Shown: positions 50,643 to 61,244 of the stretch, in pieces
Layout: every line of letters begins with the position of its first letter
Numbering within the stretch: the stretch's first letter is position 1
Assembly: GCA_023653095.1 (NCBI GenBank)
Contig: JAMNXP010000001.1
Location: 62,001 to 126,000 of the forward strand
Direction: 5' to 3'
Source: Bacteroidia bacterium
GTDB lineage: Bacteria; Bacteroidota; Bacteroidia; NS11-12g; UBA955
DNA length: 64,000 nt
The notes under the pieces: model-generated
Told to the model about the DNA's origin: nothing
The model's input: only the letters and a program-made list of their open reading frames with translations
Database searches by the model: none
Program-made: the position numbers and the translations under genes

Positions 50643-50687
50643 AGATTTCCGTCTTTAATACAACACAAGAACGGAAGAAATATGAAA

Positions 50688-51272
50688 TTATTTTACCCTT
50701 ACGCTATTTTTTTCCATCATTTTTCTCAAGTTCATGATGGCATAGTGCATTCTTCCAATACAAGTATTGATGTTTGTGTCGGTGATTGCAGCAATTTCTT
50801 TAAAGCTGAGGTCTGCGTAATTTCTGAGTATCAAGACTTCTTTCTGTTCTATGGGAAGCTGATGAATCAGTTTAGTGAGCATTGATTTTTCATCATTCTC
50901 AATCTGTATATCTTCCTGAGATTTATCAAAAACCATCAGGGTTTCAAAAATATCATAACCCTCAGAGTTTACTACTGATGGCAATCTTTTGCGTTGTCTA
51001 ATGGAATCAATAGCGAGATTTCGAGCAATGCGAAGTGCCCAAGGTAGGAATTTATCTTCGTGATTGTATTTACCTGCTCTAATCTGATGAATAACTTTAA
51101 TGAAAGTTTCCTGGAAGATATCTTCAGCAATATAACGATCATTTACAACGTTCAAAATAGAACTGAAGATGCGTTGTTTATGACGCTTCATAAGTGTTTC
51201 AAATGCAATTTGACTTCCTTCAACGTAACGTTGAATCAATACGCCATCAGCTAAAATAGACTTAGTCATCAT
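50688..51272 (-). CDS. ECF-type RNA polymerase sigma-70 factor
   Basis: YIAEDIFQETFIKVIHQI...FLPWALRIARNLAIDSIRQRKR; LPIEQKEVLILRNYADLSFKEIAAITDTNINTCIGRMHYAIMNLRK. Confidence 0.95.
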   Translation of the reverse strand: MMTKSILADGVLIQRYVEGSQIAFETLMKRHKQRIFSSILNVVNDRYIAEDIFQETFIKVIHQIRAGKYNHEDKFLPWALRIARNLAIDSIRQRKRLPSVVNSEGYDIFETLMVFDKSQEDIQIENDEKSMLTKLIHQLPIEQKEVLILRNYADLSFKEIAAITDTNINTCIGRMHYAIMNLRKMMEKNSVRVK

Positions 51273-51402
51273 AGATACCTCCCTGTTAAGTTTAAATACA
51301 AAAAATAGGTTTAGGTAAAGATGTGTCTTATAGGCGTTTTGTGATTATTTAAAACGCAAGGTATAAAAACAAAAATGAAAAAACAAAGAAAAATAAAAAA
51401 AA

Positions 51403-52341
51403 TTACAGCCTCAACCCATTTATAAAATCAGATGATTTCATTTTTGGTTTTCCAGGTAATTGTAATTCAATGACTTCAATATAAGAATCAGCTGTCTTTA
51501 CAAATAATCGTTTAGATATTATATAAAATGAGTCGCCCAATGATAAATGGTTCTGATTCTGAATATTCTGAAATATTGATTCTGATAATAGTTGGCAAAC
51601 AAGCAATTTAAGGTCACCCCAAGGACTTTTTATCCAAGCCCCAGGATAATAACTCAAGCCTCGAACTTTATTGTAAAAATCAGTGGAATTCAAGGTGGTT
51701 TGTAATTCGCAAAAATCCCTAAAAATCTTTGGCGCTAATTTGGGATTTTCACTTATAATTTGTGGGGATGCTGGGGTTTTGTCTCGGAACTGTTCAATGG
51801 TTTTAACAGTAGAAACGATGGTTTTAGCACCCAATATCATCAGTTTATCGTGCAGTGAAGTAGCATTTTCTGTCTGTGTAATTTCTATACTATCGCGATG
51901 TATGATATCTCCCGTATCAATTTCATGTTTTAAAAAAAATGTGGAAACCCCAGTCTGTGTTTCTCCGTTTATTATTGCATGATTGATAGGCGCCGCTCCC
52001 CGATAGTCAGGAAGTAAGGAAGCATGCAAGTTAACAGTTCCTAATTTGGGGGCACTCCATATGACTTCCGGGAGCATTCTAAAGGCAATGACTACTCCTA
52101 AATCTACATTTAATGTTTTAAACTGTTCAATGAAATCTGTAGATTTTAACTTCTCGGGTTGCAAAATAAATAGGCCCAAATCTAGAGCTGTTTTTTTTAC
52201 ATCAGACATTTGCAATTTTTGTCCTCTGCCAGCCGGCTTATCGGGAGCGGTAATCACAGCCGAAATGTCAAAACCAGCTTCAAAGAGTGATTTTAAAGAT
52301 TCAGCTGCAAATGCAGGAGTTCCAAAAAAGGCAATTTTCAT
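51403..52341 (-). CDS. fmt: Methionyl-tRNA formyltransferase
   Basis: MKIAFFGTPAFAAESLKSLFEAGFDISAVITAPDKPAGRGQKLQMSDVK...LHASLLPDYRGAAPINHAIINGETQTGVSTFFL...DTGDII. Confidence 0.97.
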   Translation of the reverse strand: MKIAFFGTPAFAAESLKSLFEAGFDISAVITAPDKPAGRGQKLQMSDVKKTALDLGLFILQPEKLKSTDFIEQFKTLNVDLGVVIAFRMLPEVIWSAPKLGTVNLHASLLPDYRGAAPINHAIINGETQTGVSTFFLKHEIDTGDIIHRDSIEITQTENATSLHDKLMILGAKTIVSTVKTIEQFRDKTPASPQIISENPKLAPKIFRDFCELQTTLNSTDFYNKVRGLSYYPGAWIKSPWGDLKLLVCQLLSESIFQNIQNQNHLSLGDSFYIISKRLFVKTADSYIEVIELQLPGKPKMKSSDFINGLRL

Positions 52342-52443
52342 GGTGCAAAGGTAGGTTTTTGCATTTTTCGCAAAAACTTCTGACCCAAATTTAACGTCTA
52401 AGTAGGTGATCTTAGATGAAGAAGTACGAAATTTGATTTTTTA

Positions 52444-55400
52444 ATGAGCCTAAAAGGTTGGTATATATGGGTGTTTGCATGTTTGATTTCGGTCAATGCG
52501 TTTGCCGTTGATGGCACTAAACCCCAATTTATTCCAAATCAGAATCAATATTCTGATCAAGTCATCGCAAAATTGCCTCTGAATTTCGGACAATTATGGT
52601 TTACCAAGTCAGGTGTGTGGATTCAATTGCTCCAAGAAGAAGAACTTGATAGACTACACGATAAAACAATTGATCAATCAACACTGAATTCTGATGTTGT
52701 TCATTTAGAGTTTTTAGGTGCTAATCTTTCCAATTATCATTTTGAAGGAGATTCTTCCCTTGAAATTTATAATTTCATTAAAGGAAATAATCCCCAAAAA
52801 TGGGTCTCAAATGTCAAAAAGCGAGAAGTAATTCTATTCAAGAATGTGTATGATGGGGTAGACCTTGAGTTTAAATGTACCAATTCCGGCATCAAATATA
52901 ATTGGTTGGTACATAACTCTAAGAACTTTGATTGGTTGAAGAATATAAGGTATCGATTTGAAGGTGCTCAAGTGCAATTGGTGCACAATAAGAAAATAAA
53001 GATCAATTCCAATCACCATGAATTTTCTGAAAGTATACCATTGGTGTATTTTGTAAATCAAGAAGGTCAAAAAACTGTAGAACAACTTCACTACAATATT
53101 GATAACAACATTATTTCGTATCAATGGGGAGGGTCTGACGCTCAACTTGAAAACATTAACAATGAATTGAATTCAATTTCAAATTCCGACTTGGTCATTG
53201 ATCCCATTCTTGTTTTTAGCACTTATTCAGGTTCATTTGCTGATAATTTTGGTTGTACGGGCACCTATGATGATTTGGGTAATGGTTATTCAGGTGGAAC
53301 CGTTTTTGACCTTGGATTACCAACCACTGCCGGAGCAATTCAGTTAAATTTTGGTGGAGGAGAAGATGAGAATTTAGGATATGGAGGTAGTAGAGATGGA
53401 GCAATATTAAAGTTCAATCAAAGCGGTAGTCAACTTCTCTATTGTACTTATCTAGGAGGCTCCGGTAATGAGCAACCTCATAGTATGGTAGTAGATTCCT
53501 TGAACAACTTGTTTATCATGGGTTCTACCACAAGTTTGGATTTTCCCATGATTACAAGTCCCAAACCCTACAATCATCTGCCCAATTTTGGATATGAGTT
53601 TTTTGTGGTAAAATTGAATTCTATAGGCACTCAATTAAGGGGTTCTACTTTTGTAGGTGGTACTAAAATGGATGCTGTTGGTGCTGATCGATCCACACAA
53701 GATGTCAATGATTTTCCACTGCTGTATAATTATGCAGATGAATTTAGAGGAGAAATAATTACCGACAACAAAAACGTTTACATTGGCGGGTTTACCTACT
53801 CCAATGACTTTCCAAACACCATTGAATCTTTACCAATTGTTGGTCCCAAATTGAGCGGTGTAGTATTCTCTTTAGATGGTAACTTATCAAGTTTACGTTG
53901 GTCAAGGCTAATATATTCTTCAGACAACTCGTATACTGCTATCTATGGAATTGCATTGGGTGATTCTGGTGATATTTACGCTACCGGTGGTACCAATGGA
54001 AAGCAATTTCCGAGTAAATATGGATTAAAATGGATCAATAATTTCATTGGTGATGTAGATGGTATTATTCTAAGATTAACCACCAATAACGGTAGTTTAC
54101 TTTCGGGTAGATACTATGGCACCAACTCCTATGATCAATCGTATTTTGTTCAAACAGATAATTCGGGTAGACCCTATATTTTTGGTCATACCGAAGCCCC
54201 ATTGCCTGTAATTAATGCTGTTTACAACGATCCCAACAAAGGTCAGTTTATTACACGTTTCAATAGATACCTCAATCAAATTGAACTTCAAACTACGTTT
54301 GGTTCAAATACCAATTTACCGAATATAAGTCCGTCGGCATTTTTAGTTGATCGTTGTGAAAGGATATTTATTTCCGGTTGGGGAGGTGCGACAAATAGCT
54401 CACTTTACGATGTGTTTACAGGAAATCCGAAGACTCACCGAAATAAAGGGACAACCAGAAATCTGCCCATAACCGGCGACGCCTATCAAAGGACTACCGA
54501 TGGGAGCGACTTTTATGTTGCTGTTTTTTCTAAGAATATGTATAATCTGGCTTATGCTACTTTTTTTGGAGGTATTACTTCTGCTTCAAAAGAAGCGGAA
54601 GAGCACGTTGACGGAGGAACCAGTAGATTCGACAAAAAAGGCATCATTTATCAGTCAGTTTGTGCCGGCTGCCGACGTAATGGTATTTATCCTACCACAC
54701 CTAATGCCTATTCTAGAATAAATAACAGTTCTAACTGCAACAATGCGTTGTTTAAAATTGACTTTGAGAATTTGAATAAGATTCCTAAAATGAATGACAC
54801 TTTGGTTGAGGTAATTGCCACTCAACCCATTAATTTCACCATGTGGGCCTCCGATCCTGATGTGTTTGATACACTGAGAATAAAAGCTAAATGGTTAAAT
54901 AAAGCGGGTATGTCAGGGTCTGATACAGCAATCATCAATACTTTTGAGGGTATTAATAAGGCTCGATTTGATTTGACTTGGAATACTCAGTGCAGCAGCT
55001 ATTCTAAAGATACCGCTATTTTACAACTCATGATTTTTGATTGTGGTTGCCCAGAAGCAGATACGATATTTAGATTGGTTAAGATAGTGGTTAAAGAACC
55101 ACCCGTGGTAAATCCGCCGGATGCTATTTGTGTTAGTTACGATCGTGTAAATAAGGAAATGAAGGTGGCATGGCCTGCAACTTCGGTGCCTAATGGATTT
55201 TTTAAATATTTCTTACTCGAAAAAACAGATCCACAAGGCAATGTTTCAATTATAGATACCATTAGAAGCGCGAATGCAGGATCATTTTTGGATGGAAATG
55301 TAGTGACACCCAATCTTCAAAATTATTGTTACAAGATTGTGGGTGTTAATATTTGCAACGTTAAAACCAATCCGTTGAATAGTTGGTGTACAGTTAGAGA

Positions 55401-56259
55401 ACTAAATACGCCGATTGACAATGTGCATATGATTTCAGCTTCGGTTTTTGAGGATTATAGGGTAGACCTTCGTTGGGAATCAAGTAAAGAACCTGATTTC
55501 AAAGAATTTGAGGTATACAAATATCCACGTGGGGCCAAACCACAATATGTAAGCCCGAACTTCATCACAACTGATACCCTTTTGAGAGATTCTATGGTAA
55601 AAGTAGATGATTATTCATATTGTTACGAGATCATTGTGGTTGATAAATGTGGGCATATTTCAAAGCCATCAAATGAGGGTTGCTCAGTAGTAATTCAAGG
55701 CGATGCAACTGAAGCGCCCAATTATCATTTTGATTTAAATTGGTTGGATTACAAAGGTTGGGAGTTTGGATCTAGTCAGTGGATTCTTGAACGAAAATAT
55801 GGGGGGAAACCACTTTTTGAGCCTATTTATTCTGGCGCACCGTCCATTTTTAATTATAGAGATGCTGATTTAGATTACGATTGGGGCGGTTATTGGTATA
55901 GAGTCAAAGGAATTGAACAAGTGGGGTCAGGAAAAGTCAACTACAATGCCACAACCGAAAGCAATTGGATTTATTTGATTCAGCCTCCAGAGGTTTGGGT
56001 ACCTGATGCCTTTACCGTAAATCAAGACGAGTTAAATGATGTTTGGGGAACTGTACCGGTGTTTGCCCGTGAATATTCTATGAAAGTTTACAATAGATGG
56101 GGACAAAAAATCTGGGAGTCATCCAACAAAAAAACACAGTGGGATGGAACTGTTAACGGGAAGCCAGCTCCTGACGGGGTTTATGCTTGGCTATTGACTT
56201 TCGATGGTTGGAATGACAAGAAGTATCAGAAAACCGGAACCGTTCTGGTTTTACATTAA
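52444..56259 (+). CDS. Large T9SS-secreted protein, SBBP-like repeats, CHU_C/gliding-motility-associated C-terminal domain
   Basis: Signal peptide; PQFIPNQNQYSDQVIAKLPLNFGQLWFT N-term; YCTYLGGSGNEQPHSMVVDSLNNLFIMGSTTSLDFP repeats; C-term VWVPDAFTVNQDELNDVWGTVPVFAREYSMKVYNRWGQKIWESSNKKTQWDGTVNGKPAPDGVYAWLL. Confidence 0.92.
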   Translation: MSLKGWYIWVFACLISVNAFAVDGTKPQFIPNQNQYSDQVIAKLPLNFGQLWFTKSGVWIQLLQEEELDRLHDKTIDQSTLNSDVVHLEFLGANLSNYHFEGDSSLEIYNFIKGNNPQKWVSNVKKREVILFKNVYDGVDLEFKCTNSGIKYNWLVHNSKNFDWLKNIRYRFEGAQVQLVHNKKIKINSNHHEFSESIPLVYFVNQEGQKTVEQLHYNIDNNIISYQWGGSDAQLENINNELNSISNSDLVIDPILVFSTYSGSFADNFGCTGTYDDLGNGYSGGTVFDLGLPTTAGAIQLNFGGGEDENLGYGGSRDGAILKFNQSGSQLLYCTYLGGSGNEQPHSMVVDSLNNLFIMGSTTSLDFPMITSPKPYNHLPNFGYEFFVVKLNSIGTQLRGSTFVGGTKMDAVGADRSTQDVNDFPLLYNYADEFRGEIITDNKNVYIGGFTYSNDFPNTIESLPIVGPKLSGVVFSLDGNLSSLRWSRLIYSSDNSYTAIYGIALGDSGDIYATGGTNGKQFPSKYGLKWINNFIGDVDGIILRLTTNNGSLLSGRYYGTNSYDQSYFVQTDNSGRPYIFGHTEAPLPVINAVYNDPNKGQFITRFNRYLNQIELQTTFGSNTNLPNISPSAFLVDRCERIFISGWGGATNSSLYDVFTGNPKTHRNKGTTRNLPITGDAYQRTTDGSDFYVAVFSKNMYNLAYATFFGGITSASKEAEEHVDGGTSRFDKKGIIYQSVCAGCRRNGIYPTTPNAYSRINNSSNCNNALFKIDFENLNKIPKMNDTLVEVIATQPINFTMWASDPDVFDTLRIKAKWLNKAGMSGSDTAIINTFEGINKARFDLTWNTQCSSYSKDTAILQLMIFDCGCPEADTIFRLVKIVVKEPPVVNPPDAICVSYDRVNKEMKVAWPATSVPNGFFKYFLLEKTDPQGNVSIIDTIRSANAGSFLDGNVVTPNLQNYCYKIVGVNICNVKTNPLNSWCTVRELNTPIDNVHMISASVFEDYRVDLRWESSKEPDFKEFEVYKYPRGAKPQYVSPNFITTDTLLRDSMVKVDDYSYCYEIIVVDKCGHISKPSNEGCSVVIQGDATEAPNYHFDLNWLDYKGWEFGSSQWILERKYGGKPLFEPIYSGAPSIFNYRDADLDYDWGGYWYRVKGIEQVGSGKVNYNATTESNWIYLIQPPEVWVPDAFTVNQDELNDVWGTVPVFAREYSMKVYNRWGQKIWESSNKKTQWDGTVNGKPAPDGVYAWLLTFDGWNDKKYQKTGTVLVLH

Positions 56260-56269
56260 TTCTATTTTA

Positions 56270-57238
56270 TTAATGTTGTCTATCTAACAACCAATGTGCT
56301 AGGTCATCAAGTAGTTGGATGTTATAGCCTTTGCCTTTGAGTGTTTCTAAAATTACCATGGCATTTTTATGGTATTCATTTGCTTTACCAATTAGTTCTT
56401 CATCAATCTGTTTTGATTTCCAGAATTCAATGGTTGGATTCACGCGCTCTTCAGGAGCTATAGAAAAAAGGAATTCAGTTTTATCTGGATAAAGATCGTG
56501 TGATTTGATTTTGAGCCAAGTATTTTTACCTTCAATGATATCGCCTCCTTCTTTCTTGCCAGTCTTTGTGCCGTCACCAAAAGCGTCTAGATAATCATCC
56601 ATTAATTGAAAGGACATTCCAACGTTGATGGCGAAGTTATAAAATAACGAACTATCTTCAGTAGGCCCGCCACCGGAAAGAAAACCGCATTCAAGGGAAC
56701 ATCCCAGAAGAATAGCAGTTTTTAGCTTGATCATATTCAAATATTCATCTTCGTGAACGGAGTTGGGTATTTGAGCATAATCCATGTCGAGTTGTTGTCC
56801 TTCACAAACACCAATCGCTGTTTGAGTATATATCTTGGCGATGATTTCTCTGTTTGGACCTTTATAATTCAATAAATACTCAAATGTCTTAACGAGCATA
56901 TTGTCGCCAGAAAGTATGGCGGTTGGTTCATCCCATTTTTTATGAACGGTTGGTTGGCCCCGGCGAATATCAGCTTGATCCATGATATCATCATGAATGA
57001 GAGAAAAGTTATGAAATAGCTCAATAATATGTGCAATTTCTAATCCGTGATGAATTTCACCATTGGCTATTCGGTTTCCAATGATTGCCAACAAAGGCCT
57101 TACGCGCTTACCTCCCAAAGTTAATATGTAGTTCATCGAGTCATATAGATTCGATGGATTACCTGTAAATGGGTGTGAGGTAAGATGTTTTTCGTATTCT
57201 TTTTGTAAATCGGAGAGGTTCATCATCAGAAGTAACAA
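56270..57238 (-). CDS. Polyprenyl (isoprenyl diphosphate) synthase family protein
   Basis: GGKRVRPLLAIIG, FHNFSLIHDDIMDQADIRRGQPTVHKKW (FARM DDxxD), FQLMDDYLDAFGD (SARM). Confidence 0.96.
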   Translation of the reverse strand: MLLLMMNLSDLQKEYEKHLTSHPFTGNPSNLYDSMNYILTLGGKRVRPLLAIIGNRIANGEIHHGLEIAHIIELFHNFSLIHDDIMDQADIRRGQPTVHKKWDEPTAILSGDNMLVKTFEYLLNYKGPNREIIAKIYTQTAIGVCEGQQLDMDYAQIPNSVHEDEYLNMIKLKTAILLGCSLECGFLSGGGPTEDSSLFYNFAINVGMSFQLMDDYLDAFGDGTKTGKKEGGDIIEGKNTWLKIKSHDLYPDKTEFLFSIAPEERVNPTIEFWKSKQIDEELIGKANEYHKNAMVILETLKGKGYNIQLLDDLAHWLLDRQH

Positions 57239-57240
57239 TT

Positions 57241-59367
57241 TTAATCAATTAATGTTAAATCAATATTTCTTGCGAGCAGATTGGCTTTTTTTACTTTTAC
57301 CGAAATAATATCGCCAAGTCGGTATTCTCTTTTGGTTCTTCTACCCACTATTTTCCGTTGTTCTTCCACGAAATAAAATTGATCTTTTCTAATATCTGTG
57401 AGTCGAATCAATCCTTCGGCGTGGTAATCTAAGATGGTGGCATAAATTCCCCATTCAGTAACACCTGTAATACGAGCTTCAAAGATTTCTCCTTCGTGCA
57501 GTTTCATGAGTTCAGCCAATTTGTACTTGATACTGGCTCTTTCTGCATCGGAGGCTTTTTGCTCCATGTTACTTGAATGTTTAGCTAACTCTTCGATGTT
57601 AGCCGAATTATAGGTGGAGGGTTTAGCGTTTAATAAGTCAAATAGAATTCGGTGTGCGAGCAAGTCAGGATACCTACGAATAGGAGAGGTGAAATGCGTG
57701 TAATAGGCAAATGCAAGACCAAAATGCGATGTTTTTTGACCGGTATAAACTGCCTTTGCCATGGTTCGGATAGACATTTGCTGCAGTAGGTCAGCTTCAG
57801 GCTTTCCTGCTGATCTTTCGAGTAGACTATTGAATGATTTTCTTAAGACTTTTTCGTTTTCGATTTGGATGGGGTAACCCATTAATTTGCAGAACTTTGC
57901 AAAATCTAACAGTTTTTCTTGCGGGGGTTCGTCGTGAGTTCTGTAAATAAACGGTGGTGGTGGAGTTGAATGCTGATGTACATGTAAGGCAACCGTTTGA
58001 TTCGCAAGCAACATGAAGGTTTCAATCATTTTATGTGCCTCAAAGCGTACTTTTTCTTTCACTTTGGTGGGTAAACCCTTTTCGTCTAGTTCAAATTTTA
58101 ATTCTTTACTTTCAAATCGAAGTGCACCGCGATCAAATCGTATTTTTTCAAAATGTTGTGCTATGGTATTCAGTAAGATCAATTCCTTTCCGAAATCGCC
58201 TTCCCCCGAAATAATTCCAATTTGGGCTTGTTCATAAGAAAAACGGCGATCACTATGTATGATACCTTTACCAATCCAGTGGTTGATAATTTTATAATCT
58301 TGGTCTAAAGTCAATACCACCGAAAAGCATAGTCTGTCTTCATTGGGGCGCAGTGAACACAGGTTGTTGCTGAGCTTTTCTGGCAACATAGGTATAGTTC
58401 TGTCAACCAAATAAACGGATGTAGCTCGTTGAATGGCTTCTTGATCTAGGGGGGAGCCTTCTTTTACATAGTGGCTAACATCTGCAATGTGAATGCCAAT
58501 TTCAATTTCATTTTTTTCATTGATTTCGAGGGATATTGCATCGTCAAAATCTTTTGCATCCTCGGGGTCAATGGTGAAGGTAGTGATGGAGCGAAAATCT
58601 CTTCTTTGTTTGATTTCGGCTGCATCTATAACCTCCGGAATGGCTTCTGACTCAGCTAAAACATCCTCCGGGAACCGGGTAGAAAATCCGAATTCAGCCA
58701 CAATGGCATGCATCTCAGTATCGTGCGCACCAGGTTTTCCGAATACATCAATGATTTTGCCCAACGGGAACCTGCTATTTTCCGGGAAATCGTAAACTTC
58801 AACTTGTGCCTTGCAACCGTCAAATTTATCAGCGGGAGATGGAGTAATTTTAATGTCTTTGTACCCACTTTTACCTGTGAGCAAAAAGGCATTTCCATTA
58901 AAAATGTCGAGCACTCCAATTACTCGCCTGGGGGTGCGCGAAACTAATTTGGGCGGCGAAAAAGTAGAACGTTTTCCTTGTTTGAGGAATTCTAATTCAA
59001 TAATATCTTCAGGAAGAAATCGCTGTAAAAGGCTGGAAGGCACTCTGATGATTTCATCGGTTTCGGTATTTTTTAGCAATAATTCACCGGCGTAATTATT
59101 GATGACTTTTACTTGAATGGATTGGCTTTTTTGCGCTTTTTGGAATTGCCCTTTGGTGGGTTGACGTAGCAGTCCTTTCTGAACCAGACTGAGCAATGAA
59201 TGGTAAATGGTGTCTTTTTTAAGTCCGGCTTCTCTGGGGATTCTTAAAAATACTTGTTGGGCGTTGAGACTGCCTTTTTTATGGTCTTCCAGAATGGCTA
59301 AAATGACTTTTTCAGCCAAGGAAAGTTTTTGATTCTTTTTCAATGATTTAGGATTCGTAATAATCAA
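57241..59367 (-). CDS. rnr: Ribonuclease R
   Basis: TIDPEDAKDFDDAISLEINEKNEIEIGIHIADVSHYVKEGSPLD...ATSVYLVDRTIPMLPEKLSNNLCSLRP...HFTSPIRRYPDLLAHR; C-term S1 domain. Confidence 0.97.
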   Translation of the reverse strand: MIITNPKSLKKNQKLSLAEKVILAILEDHKKGSLNAQQVFLRIPREAGLKKDTIYHSLLSLVQKGLLRQPTKGQFQKAQKSQSIQVKVINNYAGELLLKNTETDEIIRVPSSLLQRFLPEDIIELEFLKQGKRSTFSPPKLVSRTPRRVIGVLDIFNGNAFLLTGKSGYKDIKITPSPADKFDGCKAQVEVYDFPENSRFPLGKIIDVFGKPGAHDTEMHAIVAEFGFSTRFPEDVLAESEAIPEVIDAAEIKQRRDFRSITTFTIDPEDAKDFDDAISLEINEKNEIEIGIHIADVSHYVKEGSPLDQEAIQRATSVYLVDRTIPMLPEKLSNNLCSLRPNEDRLCFSVVLTLDQDYKIINHWIGKGIIHSDRRFSYEQAQIGIISGEGDFGKELILLNTIAQHFEKIRFDRGALRFESKELKFELDEKGLPTKVKEKVRFEAHKMIETFMLLANQTVALHVHQHSTPPPPFIYRTHDEPPQEKLLDFAKFCKLMGYPIQIENEKVLRKSFNSLLERSAGKPEADLLQQMSIRTMAKAVYTGQKTSHFGLAFAYYTHFTSPIRRYPDLLAHRILFDLLNAKPSTYNSANIEELAKHSSNMEQKASDAERASIKYKLAELMKLHEGEIFEARITGVTEWGIYATILDYHAEGLIRLTDIRKDQFYFVEEQRKIVGRRTKREYRLGDIISVKVKKANLLARNIDLTLID

Positions 59368-60649
59368 GATCCTTATGGAAGGATTCCTCGACCTGCAAAG
59401 TTCCCCAAATTGCTATGACTAAACAAATTATTCCGACTAAATAGGCAGAATGTAAGGTGTAATGGGTGGAAACCGACTTTAATGCTGATTCAAAATACTC
59501 GTATCCCCAAGTAATTAATAACACGCCGCCTCTCACAAAATTAGGAACTGTGGCAGAAACGGTACTGCGAATATTGGTGCCAAATTGCTCGCTGGCATTG
59601 GTGACAAACAGGGCCCAATAACCCGTTGCCATTCCCAAAACGGTAGCTAAAATGCGATAGTAATTTGCAGAGCCCACAGGGCCGTACAGATATAAGGTCA
59701 TTACAAAGAAAATGGATACTAAGTTGAAGAGAATGACTTTTTTTCTGCTTTGGAACCATTGAGATAATATTCCGGAAAGGAGGTCCCCCGAAGAAAGCCC
59801 GACGTAACTCCAAAGCACCATTTCTTTGGTGGATACTTCCAACATGATGTTTGGGTTGTCTGTGATTTCGGGAAGGAATCTATGTGCAAGGGCGATGAGA
59901 ATTCCTACCACAAACCAAACAGGTAAACCAATTACGATACAAGCTAAGTATTTAAAAAAGGTATCTTTGGTTTTGAAAAGACTAAAGAAATTTCCTTTTT
60001 TTACTTCTGCGCCTTGCATTTCGGCGAACATATTTGATTCAAAAGTACCTGCTCTTAAGACCAGCAACACCAATCCTAAAACACCTCCAACAATGTAGGC
60101 CACTTGCCAATTGGCCAGTGGTTTCCCAATAATGGATGTGATAAATTCACCAATAATTTCACCTTTATCAGCCACTAAAAAGGCGGCAACTGCTCCAAGT
60201 GCGCCGAATGTTACAATAATCATGGTACCCACGCCTCGTTTTTTGATAGGCATAAGCTCAGCAACCAAAGTAATAGCGGCACCTAATTCACCTGCCAGAC
60301 CTAAACCAGCAATAAATCTCCAGACCTTGTAAGCTTCTAATGATGTCACGAAGGCATTGGCAATGTTTGCGATACTGTAAATTAAGATACTTCCAAATAG
60401 CACGCTCACGCGACCTTTTTTATCACCCAAAATACCCCAAATCAACCCGCCCATGAGCATTCCGGCCATCTGCCATCTGAAAAGTACGGTTTCATTGGTT
60501 AAGAAATCGATACTCAAGGCATCTAGGCTTTCTTTTTTGATGATGTTGAATAGAATTAAATCGTAGATATCAACGAAATACCCCAGGGAGGCAACAATAA
60601 TGAGTAAAGCAATATTCTTTTTGGGTCTGTCTTTTGACATGTTCGGCAA
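59348..60649 (-). CDS. MFS transporter (metabolite:H+ symporter/sugar-porter-like)
   Basis: 12 TM-like segments; GLIWGILGDKKGRVSVLFGSILIYS; FIAGLGLAGELGAAITLVAELMPIKKRG. Confidence 0.92.
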   Translation of the reverse strand: MPNMSKDRPKKNIALLIIVASLGYFVDIYDLILFNIIKKESLDALSIDFLTNETVLFRWQMAGMLMGGLIWGILGDKKGRVSVLFGSILIYSIANIANAFVTSLEAYKVWRFIAGLGLAGELGAAITLVAELMPIKKRGVGTMIIVTFGALGAVAAFLVADKGEIIGEFITSIIGKPLANWQVAYIVGGVLGLVLLVLRAGTFESNMFAEMQGAEVKKGNFFSLFKTKDTFFKYLACIVIGLPVWFVVGILIALAHRFLPEITDNPNIMLEVSTKEMVLWSYVGLSSGDLLSGILSQWFQSRKKVILFNLVSIFFVMTLYLYGPVGSANYYRILATVLGMATGYWALFVTNASEQFGTNIRSTVSATVPNFVRGGVLLITWGYEYFESALKSVSTHYTLHSAYLVGIICLVIAIWGTLQVEESFHKDLDYYES

Positions 60650-60671
60650 GATACGAAATATGAAGTTAATC

Positions 60672-61160
60672 CTATAATTTAGGTTGCAGGGAACCCAAAT
60701 TTTGACAGAATTTCTCTAAAAAATATTGGTCAATTTCATCAAACTCAGAGAAATTTACAGAATCAATATCTAAAACTGCCCAAACTTCGCCGAGACTGTT
60801 ATAAATGGGCACCACTATTTCAGAATTGGAAGCGGAGCTGCAGGCAATGTGTCCAGGGAATTCATGAACGTTAGGTACAAGCTGGGTGCATTTGTCTTTC
60901 CAAGCGGTTCCACAGACGCCTTTTCCATATTCAATTCTTGTACATGCATTTTTGCCTTGGAAAGGCCCTAATACTAGTTCTCCATCATTGACTAAATAAA
61001 CACCTGTCCACCAGTGGTTGAAAAGCTCCTTGAGCAAGGCCATTGCATTGCTTAAATTGGAGAACCACGGTGCTTTTGGGTCTAAAAAATGAGGCCAATT
61101 ATTTAATAGCCATTGGTATTTTTCTTCTTTAGTTAACCCTTGTACAGAAAACTCATTCAT
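60672..61160 (-). CDS. GAF-domain protein, free methionine-(R)-sulfoxide reductase-like
   Basis: GPFQGKNACTRIEYGKGVCGTAWKDKCTQLVPNVHEFPGHIACSSASNSEIVVPIYN...LDIDSVNFSEFDEID with the fRMsr cysteines. Confidence 0.9.
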   Translation of the reverse strand: MNEFSVQGLTKEEKYQWLLNNWPHFLDPKAPWFSNLSNAMALLKELFNHWWTGVYLVNDGELVLGPFQGKNACTRIEYGKGVCGTAWKDKCTQLVPNVHEFPGHIACSSASNSEIVVPIYNSLGEVWAVLDIDSVNFSEFDEIDQYFLEKFCQNLGSLQPKL

Positions 61161-61244
61161 TAAGCCTCGAAATTAATTGATTTTTGTCAGTGTTTATCCC
61201 GTGAATTATAGGTAAATTGCGTGTTTATTTGATTTATTTTGGGA

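Noticed and set aside
50562-50885. Plus-strand 107-aa ORF spanning the sigma factor/partner junction
   Set aside because: Antisense to the sigma factor 3' end and the small downstream ORF; no homologous look.
58493-59095. Plus-strand ORFs opposite rnr
   Set aside because: Antisense to highly conserved RNase R coding sequence.
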